Shown: one piece after another, positions 53,131 to 62,236 of the stretch
Position numbering within the stretch: position 1 is the first letter of the stretch
Layout of the letters: every line of letters begins with the position of its first letter
Source of the DNA: Lachnospiraceae bacterium
GTDB taxonomy: Bacteria; Bacillota; Clostridia; Lachnospirales; Lachnospiraceae
NCBI GenBank assembly: GCA_902363675.1
Contig: CABJAV010000001.1
Span: 372,001-436,000, forward strand
Direction: 5' to 3'
Length of the DNA: 64,000 nt
The notes under the pieces: model-generated
What the model was told of the DNA's origin: nothing
Seen by the model: only the letters and a program-made list of their open reading frames with translations
The model's database searches: none
Translations under genes and position numbers: made by a program

Positions 53131-54000
53131 ATGTCAGATTATATCGTACGTGCAACAGCAGCGGATGCAAGCATCCGTGCGTTTGCTATCACTTCAAGAG
53201 AACTCGTAGAGACCGCACGAAAGGATCACAACACATCACCGATTATGACGGCAGCACTCGGCCGACTGCTTTCCGGAGCAGCGATGATGGGCGTGATGCT
53301 CAAGGGGGAGAAGGATCTGCTTACACTACAGATTCAGTGCAGCGGACCGGCGAAGGGACTTACCGTTACCGCTGACTCCCATGGAAATGTAAAGGGATTC
53401 GCAAGCAATCCGGTGGTAGAACTTCCGCCAAATGCAGAGGGACATCTGAACGTCGGTGGAGCGCTTGATCTTGGTATTTTAAGTGTCATAAAGGATATGG
53501 GACTGAAGGAGCCTTATGTGGGACAGTGTCAGTTACAGACGGGAGAGATTGCAGAGGATCTGACCTATTACTTTGCTACTTCTGAGCAGATTCCGTCGGC
53601 TGTGGGACTTGGCGTATTGATGAATAAAGACAATACCGTAAAACAGGCGGGAGGATTTATTATCCAGCTGATGCCTTTTACAAGTGATGAGATTATTGAT
53701 AAGTTGGAGAAGCGTATCGCAGAAATCGATTCTGTCACCATGATGTTGGAGCGTGGCATGACACCGGAAGATATTTTAAAAGAAATTCTTGGTGATTTTG
53801 ATCTTACAATTACGGATGAGATTCCGGCAGCATTTGTATGCGACTGTTCCAAGGAACGCGTGGCAAGAGCGTTGTCTACCATCAGTAAAAAAGATATGGA
53901 TTCTATTATCAATGATGGAGAGAGTATTGAAGTAAAATGCCAGTTTTGCAATAAGGCATACAATTTTGATATTGATGAGTTAAAGGAGCTGAGAGCATGA
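53131..54000 (+). CDS. hslO: Redox-regulated chaperone Hsp33
   Basis: The 289-residue chaperone protects unfolding proteins under oxidative stress. The N-terminal domain (MSDYIVRATAADASIRAFAI) and the middle GRLLSGAAMMGVMLKG are standard. The zinc-binding redox switch is at the C-terminus: CDCSK near residue 235 and CQFC near 270, the C-x-C and C-x2-C pairs that release zinc on oxidation. AAAGGAGA precedes the ATG. The stop overlaps the nadE start by 4 nt. Confidence 0.96.
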   Translation: MSDYIVRATAADASIRAFAITSRELVETARKDHNTSPIMTAALGRLLSGAAMMGVMLKGEKDLLTLQIQCSGPAKGLTVTADSHGNVKGFASNPVVELPPNAEGHLNVGGALDLGILSVIKDMGLKEPYVGQCQLQTGEIAEDLTYYFATSEQIPSAVGLGVLMNKDNTVKQAGGFIIQLMPFTSDEIIDKLEKRIAEIDSVTMMLERGMTPEDILKEILGDFDLTITDEIPAAFVCDCSKERVARALSTISKKDMDSIINDGESIEVKCQFCNKAYNFDIDELKELRA

Positions 54001-55904
54001 AACAGGGATTTGTAAAAGTTGCAGCAGTTACCCCGAAAATTAAGGTGGCAGATACGGCATATAACGGAAAGCTGATTTGCAGTTATATGGAAGAGTGTGC
54101 AAAGGAAGGCGCAAAAATCGTAGTATTTCCGGAACTTTGCATTACCGGTTATACCTGCCAGGATTTGTTTTTACAGGATAAACTGTTACAGGGAGCAGAA
54201 GAAGAATTACTACAGATTGCAGAATGCAGCGCATCAATGGACGGAATCTTTTTCGTCGGACTTCCTTATGAAGTCAATGGAAAGCTTTACAATATGGCAG
54301 CTGTGATTTCGGGAGGAGAAGTACTTGGCATGGTGCCAAAGAGCTTTCTTCCAAATTATAACGAGTTTTATGAGCGTCGGCATTTTACCCCGGGTGCGGA
54401 ACTTTGTACCGAAGTGACACTTTCGGATGGCAGTGTTGTTCCGGTAGATAGAGATCTGTTGTTTACCTGTGACAGTATGCGCAGACTCCGCATTGGTGTG
54501 GAGCTTTGTGAAGATTTATGGACGCCAAACCCGCCGAGCATCGGACATGCTTTGGCAGGGGCAACGGTCATCGTCAATCTGTCAGCATCAAATGAAATTA
54601 CCGGTAAGGACAGTTACCGCAGAGAACTCGTGGCTGGTCAATCGGCCCGTCTGTTGTCGGCCTATATCTATGCTTCCGCAGGAGAGGGAGAATCCACGCA
54701 GGATCTCGTTTTTTCCGGACACAATATTATTGCGGAAAATGGTCATATTCTTGCTGAATCCAAGCGCTTTACCTATGGTGTAGTCTATTCGGAGATTGAT
54801 GTGGAGAAACTTACCGAGGAGCGTCGGAGAATGACAACGTTTGAAATCGAGGACACTCACACAGACATTGCATTTTCACTGAAAACGGAAGAAACAAAGC
54901 TGACACGCTTTGTAGATCCGGCACCATTTGTTCCGGGCGATAAGAATACAAGAGAGAAACGATGTGATGAGATTCTTATGATTCAGGCGATGGGATTAAA
55001 AAAGCGTTTGGAACATACGAATGCTAATGCGGTGGTTGGAATTTCGGGCGGACTCGATTCCACTCTGGCACTTCTTGTGACAGCGCGTGCTTTTGATTTA
55101 TCAGGCAAAGACCGCAAGGGAATCATTGCAGTTACCATGCCGGGATTTGGAACGACGGACCGGACGTATGACAATGCTGTAAAACTGATTGAATGTCTTG
55201 GAGCAACGTTTGTTGAAGTGGACATTAAAAATGCTGTAAATATTCATTTTTCCGATATTGGACAAGATCCTGCCGTGCATGATGTGACATATGAAAATTC
55301 ACAGGCAAGAGAGCGCACACAGATTCTGATGGATATTGCAAATAAGAACAATGCATTGGTAATTGGAACCGGAGATTTGTCGGAACTTGCACTGGGATGG
55401 GCAACCTACAACGGAGATCACATGTCCATGTATGCGGTGAATGCTTCTGTCCCGAAGACACTTGTGCGACATCTTGTACGGTACTATGCGGACACCTGTC
55501 AGGATAGGGAGCTGGAAAAGACATTGCTGGATGTGTTGGATACACCGGTATCGCCGGAACTTCTTCCGCCGGAGGACGGAAAAATTTCGCAGAAGACAGA
55601 AGATCTGGTGGGACCTTATGAATTACATGACTTTTTCCTGTACCATATGCTGCGCCTTGGGTTTAGCCCGGCAAAGATTTACCGTCTTGCGCGTATTGCG
55701 TTTGCAGGAACGTATGAGGATGATTTCATCCTGAAATGGCTGAAAACATTTTATCACCGTTTCTTTGCGCAGCAGTTTAAGAGATCCTGTCTGCCGGATG
55801 GTCCGAAAGTAGGTTCGGTTGCAGTATCGCCGAGGGGAGATCTTCGTATGCCAAGTGATGCGTGCGCAACACTTTGGAAGAGTGAATTGGAGACGTTAGA
55901 ATAA
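53997..55904 (+). CDS. nadE: Glutamine-dependent NAD+ synthetase
   Basis: The 635-residue two-domain enzyme amidates nicotinate adenine dinucleotide to NAD+. The N-terminal nitrilase-type glutaminase has its triad in VVFPELCITGY (Glu), MVPKSFLPNYNEF (Lys) and IGVELCEDLWTP (Cys). The C-terminal synthetase domain starts after about residue 310 and has the pyrophosphate loop VGISGGLDST. GTGDLSELALGW is another conserved segment. The ATG overlaps the hslO stop. A terminator follows. Confidence 0.97.
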   Translation: MKQGFVKVAAVTPKIKVADTAYNGKLICSYMEECAKEGAKIVVFPELCITGYTCQDLFLQDKLLQGAEEELLQIAECSASMDGIFFVGLPYEVNGKLYNMAAVISGGEVLGMVPKSFLPNYNEFYERRHFTPGAELCTEVTLSDGSVVPVDRDLLFTCDSMRRLRIGVELCEDLWTPNPPSIGHALAGATVIVNLSASNEITGKDSYRRELVAGQSARLLSAYIYASAGEGESTQDLVFSGHNIIAENGHILAESKRFTYGVVYSEIDVEKLTEERRRMTTFEIEDTHTDIAFSLKTEETKLTRFVDPAPFVPGDKNTREKRCDEILMIQAMGLKKRLEHTNANAVVGISGGLDSTLALLVTARAFDLSGKDRKGIIAVTMPGFGTTDRTYDNAVKLIECLGATFVEVDIKNAVNIHFSDIGQDPAVHDVTYENSQARERTQILMDIANKNNALVIGTGDLSELALGWATYNGDHMSMYAVNASVPKTLVRHLVRYYADTCQDRELEKTLLDVLDTPVSPELLPPEDGKISQKTEDLVGPYELHDFFLYHMLRLGFSPAKIYRLARIAFAGTYEDDFILKWLKTFYHRFFAQQFKRSCLPDGPKVGSVAVSPRGDLRMPSDACATLWKSELETLE

Positions 55905-55908
55905 ACGA

Positions 55909-55949
55909 AAAAACTGGTACACAGAAATGAATCTGCGTACCAGTTTTTT
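55909..55949. terminator. Intrinsic terminator after nadE
   Basis: AAACTGGTAC pairs with GTACCAGTTT, extended inside by CAGA with TCTG, followed by T to 55949. Its left A-tract allows use by convergent asnA. Confidence 0.9.
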
Positions 55950-55967
55950 ATTGGTAAGTTTATGTAA

Positions 55968-56978
55968 TTACAGTAACTGAATACCATGTTTTTCGCATGC
56001 TGAAATAGTTTCTTCCGGCCAAAGAGAACTCTGGACTTCACCGATATGCGCTTTACGCAGGAAGAACATACAGATACGGGACTGACCGATTCCGCCACCG
56101 ATAGTATAAGGCAATTTCCCGTCAATAATGGCTTTCTGGAAAGGAAGATCTTTGCGTTCCGGGCAGCCGGCTTTGTCTAACTGGGAGAGAAGTGCTTTCT
56201 TATCCACGCGGATACCCATCGAAGAAAGCTCTAATGCAATATCAAGTACCGGGTAATATACTAAAATGTCGGCATTTAATCCCCAGTCATCGTAGTCTGG
56301 AGCACGTCCATCGTGTGGCTCTCCGGAAGCTAATGTATCTCCGATCTGCATAATACAGACAGCACCTTTGGCTTTTGTGATATAGTATTCACGTTCCTTT
56401 GGCGTATTGTCAGGGAACATGTCTTCCAATTCCTGAGATGTAATAAAGAAAATGTCCTTTGGAAGAGTCAAATCAATATAATCGTACTGGATTGCCATAT
56501 ACTGTTCTGTTTTGCGGAGACATTTGTATACGGTACGTACTGTTTCTTTTAAGTAGTCGATGTTTCGGTCTTCTTTGCGGATGATCTTTTCCCAATCCCA
56601 TTGATCTACGAAGATGGAATGGATATTGTCGGTATCTTCATCGCGACGGATTGCATTCATATCAGTGTAAATGCCTTCATCTAAGCCAAAACCGTATTTC
56701 TTTAATGCATAACGTTTCCATTTTGCGAGAGAATGAACAACTTCTGCGGATTTGTCATCCTGCTCCTTGATTCCGAAAGTAACAGGGCGTTCGTAACCAT
56801 TTAAGTTATCATTAAGACCAGTTGCCGGATCTACGAAAAGTGGTGCAGATACGCGGGTAAGATTCAGTCTCTGCGCAAGCAGGGCCTGAAAGAAATCTTT
56901 GACAGTCTTGATTGCGAGCTGTGTATCGTGAAGATTTAATTCGGATTTATAATCTTTTGGTAAAATCAGTTCTTTCAT
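55968..56978 (-). CDS. asnA: Aspartate-ammonia ligase
   Basis: The 336-residue enzyme makes asparagine from aspartate, ammonia and ATP. It is built like a class II aminoacyl-tRNA synthetase core: FVDPATGLNDNLNG near residue 48, VVHSLAKWKRYAL near 75, VDQWDWEKII near 117, and the motif-3 segment TIGGGIGQSRICMF near the C-terminus. The ATG at 56978 has AAGGAGA upstream; the frame continues 18 codons further without a site. It has its own promoter at 57021-57048. Confidence 0.96.
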   Translation of the reverse strand: MKELILPKDYKSELNLHDTQLAIKTVKDFFQALLAQRLNLTRVSAPLFVDPATGLNDNLNGYERPVTFGIKEQDDKSAEVVHSLAKWKRYALKKYGFGLDEGIYTDMNAIRRDEDTDNIHSIFVDQWDWEKIIRKEDRNIDYLKETVRTVYKCLRKTEQYMAIQYDYIDLTLPKDIFFITSQELEDMFPDNTPKEREYYITKAKGAVCIMQIGDTLASGEPHDGRAPDYDDWGLNADILVYYPVLDIALELSSMGIRVDKKALLSQLDKAGCPERKDLPFQKAIIDGKLPYTIGGGIGQSRICMFFLRKAHIGEVQSSLWPEETISACEKHGIQLL

Positions 56979-57020
56979 GTTATCTCCTTTTATTTTGGTT
57001 CGTATTCTAATCCGCATTTC

Positions 57021-57048
57021 ATTATAACACACACATATTAGATTTCAA
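57021..57048 (-). promoter_or_regulatory. Sigma-A promoter for asnA
   Basis: On the minus strand, TTGAAA (57043-57048) and TATAAT (57021-57026) with a 16-bp spacer, 43 bp before the start codon. Confidence 0.75.
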
Positions 57049-57182
57049 TAATTCCGAACAGAAAAATTGTCAAAACAGGTGCGTTTCTTTTGAAAATGTG
57101 TTAGGATAAATTGCATGAGATTTTGAATTCTTTATATTAGAAAATACTGTAGAAGTATATAGAAAGGCGATGGAAATATATA

Positions 57183-57620
57183 ATGAAAAAAGAAGATTTG
57201 ACTGTGCCGGCAATATTGGCAGAGGCTGTGGGCATTTTGCTTTGTATTTTGTATATTGGATTGCAGATATTCTATGGAATTAACTATCATGTGGCACCAT
57301 ATAAATATATTTGTAACATTGTAGGACTTGTACTGGTATATGCAGGACTGACGATTTTGAGTAATCATCCGGAGAGAATCAACCGTATTCCGGCACAGAT
57401 GTGTGTGGGAAAAATCCGGATCTATTCGCTTCGCATGCTTCGTCTGATCAAATTGATTTTTGTAGTGGGGCTGATGATTCCGTGTGTCGCAGATGTGATT
57501 GGCAGACAGATGCAGGATGTATACAGCCTTATTATCATAGGACTGCTTTTGCTCGTGACGATTTATTATGAATATAAAATAATTCTTACCATCCGAAAGA
57601 ACCGGGATGGTAAGAATTAA
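57183..57620 (+). CDS. Small membrane protein of unknown function
   Basis: The 145-residue protein has four hydrophobic segments (about residues 10-32, 42-60, 86-104 and 113-134) and a basic tail. A conserved-looking stretch, NHPERINRIPAQMCVGKIRIYSLRMLRLIK, lies between segments 2 and 3. No family is recognised. The ribosome site is poor: AAAGGCG lies 15 nt before the ATG. The last codons form one arm of the terminator of the convergent protease gene. Confidence 0.65.
   Translation: MKKEDLTVPAILAEAVGILLCILYIGLQIFYGINYHVAPYKYICNIVGLVLVYAGLTILSNHPERINRIPAQMCVGKIRIYSLRMLRLIKLIFVVGLMIPCVADVIGRQMQDVYSLIIIGLLLLVTIYYEYKIILTIRKNRDGKN
57581..57618 (-). terminator. Intrinsic terminator of the CPBP protease gene
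   Basis: AATTCTTACCATCC (57581-57594) pairs perfectly with GGATGGTAAGAATT (57605-57618). Read on the minus strand it is followed by ATTTTAT. It lies inside the 3' end of the opposite coding region. Confidence 0.75.
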
Positions 57621-57631
57621 AAAGTTCGATA

Positions 57632-58504
57632 TTATTGGGCTGTCGGAATGTTAGCAAACTGTTTTGCTTTGATTCTGGCAGCTTTGTTTTTTCCACCGAT
57701 GGAGAAGAGCACAAGTCCCAGGGTGAGTGACACAATCATGATCAGCAGCATAAGCAATGCGGTAAATAACGTCGAACCAAAGTTGCCGAGAAGCTGTTCA
57801 AGAACGGTTCCCCAGAAATTGAACAGGATGTGCATGAGGAGAGAGTAGTAGATACTTCCGCCTTTTTCACACACATAGCCAAGAAGAAGGCCGAGTGCAA
57901 ATGCATAGATGCCCTGAATCCAGTTCATATGGAAGATACCAAACATCACTGCCTGAAAAATGTTGGCAAGCCAGAAAGGCAATGCTCTGCGGGCAAGCCG
58001 CATGGTAACACCGCGGAAAATCAATTCTTCTCCGATTGGTGCCAGAATGATGGAATAACATAACATTGCAATTGTAATGTCTGAAGTAAGTCCGGCAGAG
58101 TCGATCAGGTCCTGGTATTGTTTTAACCATTGAGGAAAGACCATGGAAACGATTCCTATGAGATAGCTGCATGCAAACTGTGCGCCGGGAATCAGTACAA
58201 CAATTCCTAGAATCTGTAAAATATCAAATGTCTTTGACGGTTTTGGCAGGTATTCACCCCCACAGGCGTGATAGTAATATAATCCAAACAGTACAATACA
58301 GGTGATGGAGTAGATGACCATGATACCTGTACTGAAGTAGCTGTCGGCAAACATATTAAGCAGGACATCCACGGAAAATGAACCCTTGGTAATAAGAAGA
58401 GAAATCATAGCGATTCCCATCAGAAAGAATGTGGCGAGCAACTGTATGGCAGTTGCGACAAGAATCGGTAAAAAACCGGAAAAAAAGTAACCTACTTTAC
58501 GCAT
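57632..58504 (-). CDS. CPBP-family intramembrane metalloprotease
   Basis: The 290-residue membrane protein has about eight hydrophobic segments and the CPBP (CAAX-protease/Abi) motifs: APIGEELIFRG with the paired Glu and Arg near residue 165, FGIFHMNWIQG with the first His, and LLMHILFNFWG with the second His and Asn. Bacterial members serve in bacteriocin immunity, membrane-protein processing or unknown roles. The start at 58504 is chosen because TTGGAG lies 7 nt upstream and because the promoter -10 (58554-58559) overlaps the earlier in-frame ATG at 58555, which could not be on the transcript. Confidence 0.87.
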   Translation of the reverse strand: MRKVGYFFSGFLPILVATAIQLLATFFLMGIAMISLLITKGSFSVDVLLNMFADSYFSTGIMVIYSITCIVLFGLYYYHACGGEYLPKPSKTFDILQILGIVVLIPGAQFACSYLIGIVSMVFPQWLKQYQDLIDSAGLTSDITIAMLCYSIILAPIGEELIFRGVTMRLARRALPFWLANIFQAVMFGIFHMNWIQGIYAFALGLLLGYVCEKGGSIYYSLLMHILFNFWGTVLEQLLGNFGSTLFTALLMLLIMIVSLTLGLVLFSIGGKNKAARIKAKQFANIPTAQ

Positions 58505-58553
58505 TTTGTATCTCCAATCTACTTTATTACGATAAAATGTGTTATCAAATTTC

Positions 58554-58581
58554 ATTATAACATAATGGGATAATTGTGCAA
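58554..58581 (-). promoter_or_regulatory. Sigma-A promoter for the CPBP protease gene
   Basis: On the minus strand, TTGCAC (58576-58581) and TATAAT (58554-58559) with a 16-bp spacer. Confidence 0.7.
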
Positions 58582-58589
58582 GAAATCTG

Positions 58590-58618
58590 TTTACTTTAAA
58601 ACTTTAATATGTTAAAAT
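58590..58618 (+). promoter_or_regulatory. Sigma-A promoter for yerC
   Basis: TTTACT (58590-58595) and TAAAAT (58613-58618) with a 17-bp spacer, back to back with the protease promoter. Confidence 0.65.
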
Positions 58619-58665
58619 ATGTGTGGCTGAATAGTTAAAAGAAAACGAAGAAGAGAGGAAATGCA

Positions 58666-58968
58666 ATGAGCAAGAAACTTAGAACAGAAGCTGTTGATCA
58701 CTTGTTTGATGCAATATTATGTCTTAAAAATAAAGAAGAGTGCTATACCTTTTTCGAAGATGTATGCACTGTGAATGAATTGTTGTCTTTGTCCCAGCGT
58801 TTTGAAGTTGCAGGGATGCTGAGAGATCAGAGAACGTATCTGGATATTGCTGAGAAGACGGGCGCTTCGACTGCGACGATCAGTCGTGTGAACCGTTCTC
58901 TGAACTACGGAAACGATGGTTACGATATGGTATTTAACCGTTTAAAAGAAGAGAAAAAAGAAGTGTAG
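58666..58968 (+). CDS. yerC: YerC/TrpR-superfamily regulator
   Basis: The 100-residue helical protein matches the YerC/YecD family, related to the tryptophan repressor. The helix-turn-helix is RTYLDIAEKTGASTATISRVNRSL near residues 56-79. EECYTFFEDVCTVNELLSLSQRFEVAGML is the usual first half. In Bacillus subtilis yerC lies next to pcrB-pcrA, and here pcrA is 0.9 kb downstream, so the neighbourhood is conserved. Its ligand and targets are not known; the trp operon at the other end of the window shows no obvious TrpR site. AGAGAGG precedes the ATG. Confidence 0.9.
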   Translation: MSKKLRTEAVDHLFDAILCLKNKEECYTFFEDVCTVNELLSLSQRFEVAGMLRDQRTYLDIAEKTGASTATISRVNRSLNYGNDGYDMVFNRLKEEKKEV

Positions 58969-58975
58969 TGCAGGA

Positions 58976-59014
58976 AAAAGACAGTCTGACGATGAAAAAT
59001 CAGGCTGTCTTTTA
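58976..59014. terminator. Intrinsic terminator after yerC
   Basis: AAAAGACAGTCTGA pairs with TCAGGCTGTCTTTT, followed by a T-rich run. It also lies at the end of the convergent DUF1836 gene. Confidence 0.88.
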
Positions 59015-59021
59015 TTATTTT

Positions 59022-59669
59022 CTATTTGGATGAATCTTTCTTTTTTTCGGATTTGGATGAAGTTTCCTTTTTGGAAGTCTCTGTTTGATGCAGTTCATCA
59101 ATCATACTTTCAATTACCATTTTCTTGATATAGACATCATAACTGAGAAGACAGATGAAACTGAATTTCTGAAGAAAACTGCGGTCCTCTTCCGGAAACT
59201 GTTCAAAGGTATGCTGGGCAATAAAATATTTCTTCCCCAGATCTTTCAATAACTTCCCGGATTCTTCTTTTTCCAGATGAAATACTTCATTATATACATC
59301 TTCCATATTAAAATCATCTTTGTTTCCAAAATAGCTGTCTGTGATTGGATTCAGTAAAGCCTGAATGTCACTGATGCTGAGAAGATTCTTAAAATAGTAG
59401 ATGAAAAGCAAAGTCAGTACATGCTCCTTGGAGTACTTTTTCTTTTCCGGAGCAGGTAACAGATTATTCTTGGCATAATTATTGATCATGGTCTTGGTCA
59501 GAATCTTGTCATCGTCATAGCGTTTGCATGCTTCTAACTGTTCGTCCATAAAAGTTGTGACCTGATCCATATATAATCCGATATTTGGAATGTCTTCGGT
59601 TTTGACATAATCAATCGATTTGAGCTTTTCCTGCAACTGTGCAAGAAAGTCTTTTAAATCATTTCCCAC
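59022..59669 (-). CDS. DUF1836-domain protein
   Basis: The 215-residue protein has the DUF1836 core, TKTMINNYAKNNLLPAPEKK, near residues 57-76, followed by YSKEHVLTLLFIYYFKNLLSISDIQ; this resembles a MerR-like helix-turn-helix. The C-terminus is a Ser/Lys-rich, probably disordered tail (TSKKETSSKSEKKKDSSK). The function of the family is unknown. The start is GTG 59669, because GAGGTGAT lies 5 nt upstream; the ATG at 59690 comes before that site. It sits between yerC and pcrA on the opposite strand. Confidence 0.88.
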   Translation of the reverse strand: MGNDLKDFLAQLQEKLKSIDYVKTEDIPNIGLYMDQVTTFMDEQLEACKRYDDDKILTKTMINNYAKNNLLPAPEKKKYSKEHVLTLLFIYYFKNLLSISDIQALLNPITDSYFGNKDDFNMEDVYNEVFHLEKEESGKLLKDLGKKYFIAQHTFEQFPEEDRSFLQKFSFICLLSYDVYIKKMVIESMIDELHQTETSKKETSSKSEKKKDSSK

Positions 59670-59760
59670 AAAAATCACCTCAAAACACATTATATAGTAT
59701 CAAAAACTAGATGACAAGTTTTTTCCAAATAAATTTTTATAAAAAGAGCAAGAATGTATG

Positions 59761-59789
59761 TTCTGTTTTTATATATTGTATGTTATAAT
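59761..59789 (+). promoter_or_regulatory. Sigma-A promoter for pcrA
   Basis: TTCTGT (59761-59766) and TATAAT (59784-59789) with a 17-bp spacer, 50 bp before the start codon. Confidence 0.65.
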
Positions 59790-59839
59790 ACCCACATATG
59801 TACTGCAATGAATAAAACAGGAACAGAACGGAGAGGCAA

Positions 59840-62137
59840 ATGAGTTTACTTGATACACTGAATGAACAACAGAAGCAGGCGGTCATGACAACGGAAGGAC
59901 CGCTTTTGATCCTGGCGGGAGCCGGTTCGGGAAAGACAAGGGTTCTCACCCACCGCACAGCCTATCTGATCGATGAACTTGGAGTAAATCCATATAATAT
60001 TATGGCCATTACATTTACAAATAAAGCTGCGGGGGAGATGCGGGAGCGTATTGATAAGATGGTAGGATACGGTTCGGAAAGTATCTGGGTTTCCACGTTT
60101 CATTCCACCTGTGTCCGCATTTTGCGCCGCTATATTGACCGGCTGGGATACAGCACAAATTTTACGATTTACGATGCTGATGATCAGAAAACACTGATGA
60201 AGGATATCTGCAAGCGTCTGAATATTGATACCAAGATACATAAGGAAAAAATGTTTCTTTCAGTTATTTCTTCGGCAAAGGATGAACTGATCGATCCAAT
60301 CGAGTTTGAAACACGCGCAGCAGGAGATTATGCGAAGCGTATTCAGGCACAGGTTTATCGTGAATATCAGCAGGTGCTCAGGCAGAACAATGCGTTGGAT
60401 TTTGATGATCTGATCATGAAAACAGTGGAGCTTTTTAAGCTTGATGGCGAAGTCTTGAATGCGTATCAGGAACGTCTGCGCTATATCATGGTGGACGAGT
60501 ATCAGGATACCAATACGGCACAGTTCGAGCTGATTCGTCTGCTGGCGAACAAATATAAGAACCTCTGCGTGGTCGGTGATGATGATCAGTCAATTTATAA
60601 GTTCCGTGGAGCAAATATTTACAATATTCTGAACTTTGAGAAGCATTTTCCGGATGCAACTGTCATAAAATTGGAACAGAATTATCGCAGTACGCAGAAT
60701 ATTCTCGATGCTGCAAATGGGGTGATCGCGAATAATGTAGGACGAAAAGAAAAGAGTCTTTGGACAGACAACACAACAGGGGATAAAATTCAGTTCGAGC
60801 AACTGGATACGGCAAATGAAGAAGCGGATTATGTCACGAGAGATATTATGCGTCGTGTCAGAAAAGGTGAGTATCAATATAAGGATTGTGCAGTATTATA
60901 TCGCACCAATGCGCAGTCGCGTCTTTTTGAGGAGCGGTTTATTGCATCTAACATCCCTTATAAGATCGTAGGTGGTGTAAATTTCTACTCCCGCAAAGAA
61001 GTAAAAGATATGCTTTCTTATTTGAAAACGATAGCGAACGGACAGGATGACCTTGCGGTACGCCGTATCATCAATGTGCCAAAGCGCGGAATCGGAGCGA
61101 CGAGTATTACAAAAGTTGCAATCTATGCTGCGGAGCATGAGATGAATTTTTATTCTGCACTGTGTGAAGCGGCGGAGATTCCGGGATTGGGAAAGGCAGC
61201 TGCAAAAATTGAACCTTTCGTGCTTTTTGTGCAGTCTATGAAAGCAAAATCCCAGTTGAAACCGGTGTCTGAACTGTTGCAGGAAATCATCGAAACGACA
61301 GGATATGTGCGGGAACTGGAGGCCGAAGGAACGGATGAGGCAGAGGCACGTATTGAGAATATTGACGAATTGATCAGCAAGGCAGTTGATTATGAAGAGG
61401 CACAGGAGCATCCGACACTGGATGGATTTCTCGAGGAAGTCGCGCTTGTGGCAGATATTGACAGTCTGGATGCAGACAGCGATTATGTGGTTCTCATGAC
61501 GCTGCACAGTGCTAAGGGACTGGAATTTCCGAATGTTTATCTGGCAGGTATGGAGGATGGACTGTTTCCAAGTTACATGTCAATTGTAAGTGACAATGCA
61601 GATGCTGAAATTGAGGAGGAGCGTCGCCTCGCATATGTAGGAATTACGCGTGCCATGAAAAATCTCACGATCACTTCTGCAAGAATGCGTATGGTTCGGG
61701 GACAGACACAGTATGGCAAAGTATCCCGTTTTGTAAAGGAAATTCCGCCACAGCTTCTTTCGGGAGAGATTTATGAACCGAAAAGCTATGAGGAACCGGT
61801 CGAAGAAAGTTCATTCCAGAAAGCACGTAAAGCTTTTCGCAGCACGCCGACGTATAGCAGTGAAGTGGGGGAAGGCTATGGTTCGACATTCAAAAGCAAA
61901 AAGCCGGCTGCGCCAGTGTATACCAAAGTAAGCAATCAGCGTGACTTTGGAAGTGGTGCATCGGGAAAAAACGGGCTTTCCTACGAAGTGGGTGATCGTG
62001 TGCGGCATATGAAATTCGGCGAAGGTGAAGTGACATCAATCGTTGCCGGAGGAAGAGATTACGAAGTAACGGTAGATTTTGATAAAGTCGGCACGAAGAA
62101 AATGTTTGCTGCATTTGCAAAATTGAGAAAAATTTAA
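59840..62137 (+). CDS. pcrA: ATP-dependent DNA helicase PcrA/UvrD type
   Basis: The 765-residue superfamily 1A helicase unwinds DNA 3' to 5' in repair, rolling-circle replication and removal of RecA or stalled polymerase. The Q motif is LNEQQKQAV near residue 7, Walker A GAGSGKTR near 28-35, motif II VDEYQDTN near 221, QNYRST near 280, and VYLAGMEDGLFP and YVGITRAMKNL in the C-terminal half. The last ~55 residues (YEVGDRVRHMKFGEGEV) form the Tudor-like domain typical of PcrA, which contacts RNA polymerase. CGGAGAGG precedes the ATG. Confidence 0.96.
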   Translation: MSLLDTLNEQQKQAVMTTEGPLLILAGAGSGKTRVLTHRTAYLIDELGVNPYNIMAITFTNKAAGEMRERIDKMVGYGSESIWVSTFHSTCVRILRRYIDRLGYSTNFTIYDADDQKTLMKDICKRLNIDTKIHKEKMFLSVISSAKDELIDPIEFETRAAGDYAKRIQAQVYREYQQVLRQNNALDFDDLIMKTVELFKLDGEVLNAYQERLRYIMVDEYQDTNTAQFELIRLLANKYKNLCVVGDDDQSIYKFRGANIYNILNFEKHFPDATVIKLEQNYRSTQNILDAANGVIANNVGRKEKSLWTDNTTGDKIQFEQLDTANEEADYVTRDIMRRVRKGEYQYKDCAVLYRTNAQSRLFEERFIASNIPYKIVGGVNFYSRKEVKDMLSYLKTIANGQDDLAVRRIINVPKRGIGATSITKVAIYAAEHEMNFYSALCEAAEIPGLGKAAAKIEPFVLFVQSMKAKSQLKPVSELLQEIIETTGYVRELEAEGTDEAEARIENIDELISKAVDYEEAQEHPTLDGFLEEVALVADIDSLDADSDYVVLMTLHSAKGLEFPNVYLAGMEDGLFPSYMSIVSDNADAEIEEERRLAYVGITRAMKNLTITSARMRMVRGQTQYGKVSRFVKEIPPQLLSGEIYEPKSYEEPVEESSFQKARKAFRSTPTYSSEVGEGYGSTFKSKKPAAPVYTKVSNQRDFGSGASGKNGLSYEVGDRVRHMKFGEGEVTSIVAGGRDYEVTVDFDKVGTKKMFAAFAKLRKI

Positions 62138-62236
62138 AAGTTATTTTTCTCTAAAATCATAATTTTTTATAGGAAAACTGGAAAACATATGCTATAATAA
62201 TGGTAATTTAAAACTTAAGAAGGAGAGGTGCCTACT

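Noticed and set aside
58505..58555. Upstream ATG as the CPBP protease start
   Set aside because: The promoter -10 box overlaps it, so it would not be on the mRNA; the ATG at 58504 has a good ribosome site.
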